In this document: positions 59,945 to 64,000 of the stretch, piece after piece
How the letters are laid out: each line of letters begins with the position of its first letter
How positions within the stretch are numbered: position 1 is the stretch's first letter
Origin: Gordonia oryzae
GTDB taxonomy: Bacteria > Actinomycetota > Actinomycetes > Mycobacteriales > Mycobacteriaceae
DNA: 64,000 nt
Direction of reading: 5' to 3'
Assembly (NCBI RefSeq): GCF_003797185.1
Contig: NZ_RKMH01000003.1
Coordinates: 248,001-312,000 of the forward strand
Program-made: the position numbers and the translations under genes
Notes under the pieces: generated by a model
What the model saw: only the letters and a program-made list of their open reading frames with translations
Database searches by the model: none
What the model was told of the DNA's origin: nothing

Positions 59945-61077
59945 TCGGATGCGTCGACCAGCAGAATCCGGAGATGATGAACAACCGCATGAGCGACCGG
60001 TGGGCACCCTGGCGCAACCTACGCTGGGTGTTCACCGCAATCTGGATGTTGTTCCTGGCCTACCCTATCGGCGCGGTCGCCGCCTCCGACCACGGCCACA
60101 CCGCCAAGATCGTGGGGCTCGTCCTCATCGGGCTCTTCGCCGTGGTCTACCTCTTGGCGTCGGTGTACCTGTTCACCGGTCGCACCGAAGTCGAACCACG
60201 TGGTGTGTGGGTCTTTATCGTTCTGCTCGTCCTGGCCGCGGGCCTACTGCCCATCATTGGCGAGAACACCTTCGGCGCAGCACCTTTCCTGATGGCCGTC
60301 GCCGCGTTCAGCTTTTCCGCCCTGTGGGCGGCAATCACGATGGCCGCGTTGATCGTCGCGTCGATCGCGGTGCCGACGATCGCCGGGTGGGAGGTCGACG
60401 GCGGCATCGTGATCATCCTGGTCGCGGTCGGGTTCACCATGATCGGCTTTCGCGTACTCGCCGTTCGTGAGGGCGAGCGCGAACGCGCCGAGGAGCGCCA
60501 GCGTGAGCTCAATTCCGAATTGGCGGTGGTCGCCGAACGCGAGCGGGTGGCCCGCGACGTCCACGACATCCTCGGACACTCACTGACCGTGATCACCATC
60601 AAGACCGAATTGGCCCGTCGCCTCGTCGATCTGGACCCTCAACGCGCGAAAGACGAGATGGCCGAGGTCAATGCGCTGGCTCGCTCCGCGCTCGCCGAGG
60701 TCCGGGCAACCGTCGGAGCCCTGCGCACCCCGGACCTGCCGAGCGTGATCGCGTCCGCGCAAACCGCCTTGCGTGCCGCGGATATCGCTGCGACGCTTCC
60801 CGATCCACGGACGGACACCCCGCACGGGGAACTGTTCGCGTGGGTACTACGGGAGGCCGTCACCAATGTGGTCCGCCACAGCCACGCCACGCACTGCGAG
60901 GTGCGGATCGACGACGCCACACTGACGGTCCAGGACGACGGGTGCGGGGTCGGTGTAGCCGTTCCCGGCAACGGCTTACGCGGACTGATCGAACGGGTGG
61001 AGTCCGCAGGCGGCACCCTGGCGATCGAATCGGACACGGGCGGAACGACGTTGACGGTGGTGGTCGACGATGAGTGA
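59941..61077 (+). CDS. Sensor histidine kinase (NarL/DesK-type, HisKA_3)
   Basis: A 378-residue kinase (GTG 59941; ATG 59974 or 59989 also possible). Five or six transmembrane helices occupy about residues 25-165. The HisKA_3 dimerisation helix with the phospho-acceptor His follows in VARDVHDILGHSLTVITIK, and the HATPase domain has LREAVTNVVRHSHATHC, DDGCGVG and NGLRGLIERVESAGG. With almost no external domain, it probably senses signals in or at the membrane. It overlaps its cognate regulator by eight bases. Confidence 0.93.
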   Translation: MIGCVDQQNPEMMNNRMSDRWAPWRNLRWVFTAIWMLFLAYPIGAVAASDHGHTAKIVGLVLIGLFAVVYLLASVYLFTGRTEVEPRGVWVFIVLLVLAAGLLPIIGENTFGAAPFLMAVAAFSFSALWAAITMAALIVASIAVPTIAGWEVDGGIVIILVAVGFTMIGFRVLAVREGERERAEERQRELNSELAVVAERERVARDVHDILGHSLTVITIKTELARRLVDLDPQRAKDEMAEVNALARSALAEVRATVGALRTPDLPSVIASAQTALRAADIAATLPDPRTDTPHGELFAWVLREAVTNVVRHSHATHCEVRIDDATLTVQDDGCGVGVAVPGNGLRGLIERVESAGGTLAIESDTGGTTLTVVVDDE

Positions 61078-61684
61078 ACCGATCCGCCTCCTACTCGCCG
61101 ACGATCAGGCCCTGGTACGTGGCGCGCTGGCCGCCCTACTCGACCTCGAGAGCGACCTTGTGGTGGTCGCCGAGGTGGGGCGCGGCGACGAGGTCGTCGA
61201 CGCTGCGCGCGAGCACGCCGCAGACGTGTGCCTGCTCGACATCGAGATGCCCGGCGCCGACGGTATCGAGGCCGCGGCTGCCCTGCGACGGCACCTGCCG
61301 GGGGTGCGTTCGCTGATCGTCACCACCTTCGGCCGCCCAGGATACCTACGCCGCGCCATCGACGCCGGCGCGTCGGGGTTCGTCGTGAAGGACACTCCGG
61401 CAGGCGAACTGGCCGACGCGGTACGCCGAGTACACGCAGGTCTCCGCGTGATCGATCCCACGTTGGCCACCGAAAGCCTCACCAGCGGCGACAATCCGCT
61501 GACCCAACGCGAATCCGAGGTACTGCGCGCGGCGTTGTCGGGGGCGACGGTGGCGACGATCGCCACGCAGGTCCATCTGTCGGCGGGCACCGTGCGCAAC
61601 CATTTGTCGTCGGCGATCGGCAAGACCGGCACCGCCACCCGCGCCGAGGCGGCCCGCGTCGCCCGCGAACGCGGCTGGATCTGA
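61070..61684 (+). CDS. Response regulator, NarL/FixJ family with LuxR HTH
   Basis: A 204-residue protein. The receiver domain has LLLADDQALVRG (acidic pair), phospho-acceptor Asp57 in VCLLDIEMPGADG, Thr in LIVTTFGRPGY and Lys in GFVVKDTPAGELADAV. The C-terminal LuxR HTH reads LTQRESEVLRAALSGATVAT, then HLSAGTVRNHLSSAIGKTG. It is the output of the kinase just upstream and probably controls the ABC exporter operon. Confidence 0.95.
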   Translation: MSEPIRLLLADDQALVRGALAALLDLESDLVVVAEVGRGDEVVDAAREHAADVCLLDIEMPGADGIEAAAALRRHLPGVRSLIVTTFGRPGYLRRAIDAGASGFVVKDTPAGELADAVRRVHAGLRVIDPTLATESLTSGDNPLTQRESEVLRAALSGATVATIATQVHLSAGTVRNHLSSAIGKTGTATRAEAARVARERGWI

Positions 61685-61944
61685 GGCGGCCGGGCGCTGT
61701 CGACGACGGGATGGGCGCGCTCGGCGTTGAGAAGAGCGCGCTCGACGTACGTGCAAAGAACTCGATCGTGCGTCGTGGCTCACGTCGTAGTGGCCCAGCA
61801 GCAACTCCGTTGGTCCGCCGACACGGAGGGTGTCGTCGGGGCTCTGTCCGTGCCCAGTCGGGGCGGGAACGGCGGAAACCTTTGTCCACGCCCGCGCGCA
61901 CTTTTGCCTCGCGCCGATCCCAAACCTGGTCACCGGCACTCGCC
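61685..61944 (+). other. Non-coding gap before the monooxygenase
   Basis: 260 bp without a recognisable gene; presumably contains the monooxygenase promoter. Nothing else stands out. Confidence 0.45.
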
Positions 61945-63417
61945 ATGACCACCATGGGCGGGGTGTCCGACCCTGCCTCGTCCCTGCATCGGCGTCCGAT
62001 CCGGTTCAACGCGTTCGACATGAATTGTGTTGCGCACCAATCCCCCGGGCTGTGGCGCCACCCCGATGACCGCTCGTGGGATTACACCACTCTCGACTAT
62101 TGGGTCGACCTGGCGATCCTGTTGGAGAGCGGCGGATTCGACGGCCTGTTCATCGCCGATGTCCTCGGCACCTATGACGTCTACGGCGGGACCGACGAGG
62201 CCGCGATCCGGCAAGGGGCACAGATCCCCGTCAACGATCCACTGTTGTTGGTGTCGGCGATGGCGTATGCGACCGAACATCTCGGATTCGGGATCACCAC
62301 CGGCACGGGATTCGAGCATCCCTACCCGTTCGCCCGACGGCTGTCGACGCTGGACCACCTGACGCGCGGCCGGCTCGGCTGGAATGTGGTCACCGGCTAC
62401 CTGCCGTCGGCGGCCCGTAACATGGGCGCCGCCGATCAACTCGAGCACGACAGCCGCTACGACCACGCCGACGAGTACCTGACCGTCCTCTACAAACTAT
62501 GGGAGGGCTCCTGGGAATCCGGCGCGGTGCGCCGTGACCGTGCCGCGGGGGTGTTCGCCGACCCCGACAGAGTGCATCACATCGGTCACCGCGGAGAGCA
62601 CTTCACGGTGCCCGGCATCCATCTGTCCGAGCCGTCCCCACAACGCAGTCCAGTGATCTACCAGGCCGGCGCGTCGGTGCGCGGCCGCCGGTTCGCCGCG
62701 GCCAACGCCGAGGCCATCTTCGTCGCCGCGCCCACCAAAAAGATTCTGCGCGAGGTGGTGTCGAAGATCAGAGAGGAACTCGTCGCCGCCGGCCGCGACC
62801 CCTACGACGCCCGCATCTACACTTTGTTGACCATCATCACCGACTCGACGACCGAGGCCGCCCGTGAGAAGGCAGCCGAGTATCGGCGCTACGCCAGCGA
62901 CGAGGGGTCGCTGGTGTTCATGTCGGGATGGATGGGCCTGGACCTGTCCTCCTACGATCTCGACGAACCCATCGGCAACGTGCATAGCAATGCCATCCAG
63001 TCCGCCGTTGCCGCCTTCGCCCAGGCGGACGAATCGGGCCACGAGTGGGCGGTCCGCGACATCGCCGCATGGGGTGGCATCGGCGGGATGGGACCGGTGC
63101 TCATCGGGTCGGGTGATGACATCGCCGAGGCCCTACAGGGCTGGGTCGACGACACCGACGTCGACGGCTTCAATGTAGCCTACGCTGTCACACCCGGGTC
63201 TTTCGCCGACATCGTCGCCCACGTCATCCCAGCCCTGGAGCGTCGCGGGGTCTATCGTCGCCAGTACACGCCGGGTACGTTGCGTCACAAGCTGTTCGGG
63301 CGTGGTGATCTGCTTCCCGACAATCATCGGGGTGCTTCGTTCCGTGTCGGCGGCGCGAACTCGACCATCGACGACTCGGTGCGCGCGGCCGCGCGTGGGC
63401 CGGTGCCGACCCGATAG
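61945..63417 (+). CDS. NtaA/DmoA family FMN-dependent monooxygenase
   Basis: A 490-residue luciferase-like flavin monooxygenase. Family marks are RRPIRFNAFDMNCVAHQSPG, LWRHPDDRSWDYTTLDYW, GTYDVYGGTDEAAIRQGAQI, NDPLLLVSAMA, HLGFGITTGTGFEHPYPFAR, GRLGWNVVTGYLPSAARNMG and PQRSPVIYQAGASVRG. The group includes nitrilotriacetate and dimethyl sulfide monooxygenases that use FMNH2 from a partner reductase, and other sulfur-scavenging enzymes. The reductase is not adjacent. The start is ATG 61945, where similarity begins. Confidence 0.93.
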   Translation: MTTMGGVSDPASSLHRRPIRFNAFDMNCVAHQSPGLWRHPDDRSWDYTTLDYWVDLAILLESGGFDGLFIADVLGTYDVYGGTDEAAIRQGAQIPVNDPLLLVSAMAYATEHLGFGITTGTGFEHPYPFARRLSTLDHLTRGRLGWNVVTGYLPSAARNMGAADQLEHDSRYDHADEYLTVLYKLWEGSWESGAVRRDRAAGVFADPDRVHHIGHRGEHFTVPGIHLSEPSPQRSPVIYQAGASVRGRRFAAANAEAIFVAAPTKKILREVVSKIREELVAAGRDPYDARIYTLLTIITDSTTEAAREKAAEYRRYASDEGSLVFMSGWMGLDLSSYDLDEPIGNVHSNAIQSAVAAFAQADESGHEWAVRDIAAWGGIGGMGPVLIGSGDDIAEALQGWVDDTDVDGFNVAYAVTPGSFADIVAHVIPALERRGVYRRQYTPGTLRHKLFGRGDLLPDNHRGASFRVGGANSTIDDSVRAAARGPVPTR

Positions 63418-63478
63418 TCGTCGCCCGGCAACGACGTCTTTCGCCCATGACGCGGTGCCCGCGTCATAGGGTGGCGTG

Positions 63479-64000
63479 GTGAGCAGCGAGCGCGGCGCGA
63501 CGCCCGACAGTCCCAACAAAGCCGCCCGAAGGCGACGAGCGCCACGAAACGGTCACGGCCACAGTCACTCCCATTCCCTCAACGACATCGCCGCCGACCT
63601 GACACCGATGGCCCGACGCATCGTCATCGGTGCTCTGAGTATGTTCGGGCTGGCGATGATCGCCGGAATCGTGCTGCTGTGGCCCTCGGGGGGTGAGCAT
63701 CCGATCCCCGCACAGTTCCGGGGCGCCGACGGCGGCGCGATCCACGCCGTCGACGGCAAGATCGTCAGCCAGACCCGTGGTGATTGCCTGAATCAGATGG
63801 TCGGCACGATCGCCGACACCGCCGACATCCCGATCTCCGGCGCAGGCACCGGACCATGCATCGAGACCGTCGTGTCGATAACCTCGGGCGCCGATTCCGG
63901 GAAGTACACACTGCTGGAGGTACCCACCAATCGGGCGCAATCCGGCAGTGGGCCCGACTCATCCGCGCAAACTCTCGGCGCACCCGACGATCCACAGCCA
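63479..64000 (+). CDS. YibE/F family membrane protein (partial, N-terminal)
   Basis: The 174 residues visible run off the right edge. The N-terminus is polar with a His-rich patch (RNGHGHSHSHSLNDIA). One transmembrane helix follows (IVIGALSMFGLAMIAGIVLL), then an extracytoplasmic domain with GDCLNQMVG, CIETVVSITSGADSGKYTLL and EVPTNRA. This matches the start of YibE/F-like proteins, whose multi-helix part would follow outside the window. GTG 63479 is six bases after TAGGGT, a leaderless start. Confidence 0.8.
   Translation, partial: MSSERGATPDSPNKAARRRRAPRNGHGHSHSHSLNDIAADLTPMARRIVIGALSMFGLAMIAGIVLLWPSGGEHPIPAQFRGADGGAIHAVDGKIVSQTRGDCLNQMVGTIADTADIPISGAGTGPCIETVVSITSGADSGKYTLLEVPTNRAQSGSGPDSSAQTLGAPDDPQP

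Noticed and set aside
1-64000. CRISPR array, toxin-antitoxin pair or prophage
   Set aside because: No regularly spaced repeat-spacer units, no recognisable toxin/antitoxin pairs and no phage structural or integrase genes were seen; the 21-bp array at 46.5 kb has no unique spacers of CRISPR size.

Overview
This is 64 kb of high-GC actinobacterial chromosome. The lineage is Mycobacteriales, and a Gordonia-like genus is my inference. The evidence is a mycothiol S-conjugate amidase (mca), an antigen-85-type mycolyltransferase, two MspA-type porins, MMPL transporters, an F420-dependent oxidoreductase and many leaderless genes (TAnnnT box 6-8 nt before the start codon). No complete phage, CRISPR array or intact mobile element was seen. 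The only transposase is an internally deleted IS3 remnant.

Layout. 1-2.7 kb: a CMD/AhpD-like protein and an NAD(P)-binding protein, divergent from a MocR regulator. 2.7-31 kb: a housekeeping block whose content and order recall M. tuberculosis Rv1086 down to Rv1074c, run in reverse: short-chain Z-prenyl synthase, hemolysin III, thioredoxin-fold DUF255 protein, small membrane protein, mca, DUF4307, greA, metB, cbs, GDSL esterase and thiolase. It is interrupted by a class I DAHP synthase with an aromatic leader-peptide attenuator, a mycolyltransferase plus DUF732 lipoprotein pair, a phosphatase next to decayed rocD and sigma-factor tails, a DrrAB-type ABC exporter facing a giant AfsR/SARP regulator, and ilvA behind metB. 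26.7-34.1 kb: an MFS exporter with divergent TetR, a Bax-inhibitor-like protein, and an MMPL transporter followed by a TetR gene. 34.3 kb: a tRNA with anticodon UAA but a short variable loop, followed by a duplicated tRNA 3' end and about 0.85 kb of degraded, lower-GC sequence. 35-37.4 kb: a ClC-type channel and two decayed genes (acetate transporter, flavin oxidoreductase). 37.6-50 kb: Tat-exported phospholipase C, DEAD-box helicase, TetR plus MMPL with a 38-bp palindromic operator, ABM monooxygenase, aldehyde dehydrogenase, a 21-bp-phased repeat cluster, cyclopropane synthase, monoacylglycerol lipase and a WYL regulator. 50-57.9 kb: TIGR03086 protein, F420 oxidoreductase, remnants of an LLM oxidoreductase and a MarR regulator, pirin, the IS3 remnant, two MspA porins, an APC permease and a secreted protein. 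58-64 kb: an ABC exporter with a NarL-type two-component system, an FMN monooxygenase and the start of a YibE/F protein.

How the genes connect. cbs-metB-ilvA form a sulfur amino acid and 2-oxobutyrate unit. Several exporters sit beside their own regulators (TetR/MFS, TetR/MMPL twice, SARP/DrrAB, two-component system/ABC). The most distinctive regulatory element is the leader in front of the DAHP synthase: a promoter apparently placed so that the transcript starts on the GTG of a leader peptide containing Tyr-Trp-Arg-Phe-Phe, followed by an 11-bp terminator-like hairpin. At least eight gene remnants mark local decay. All family calls are from reading translations; no database search was run.
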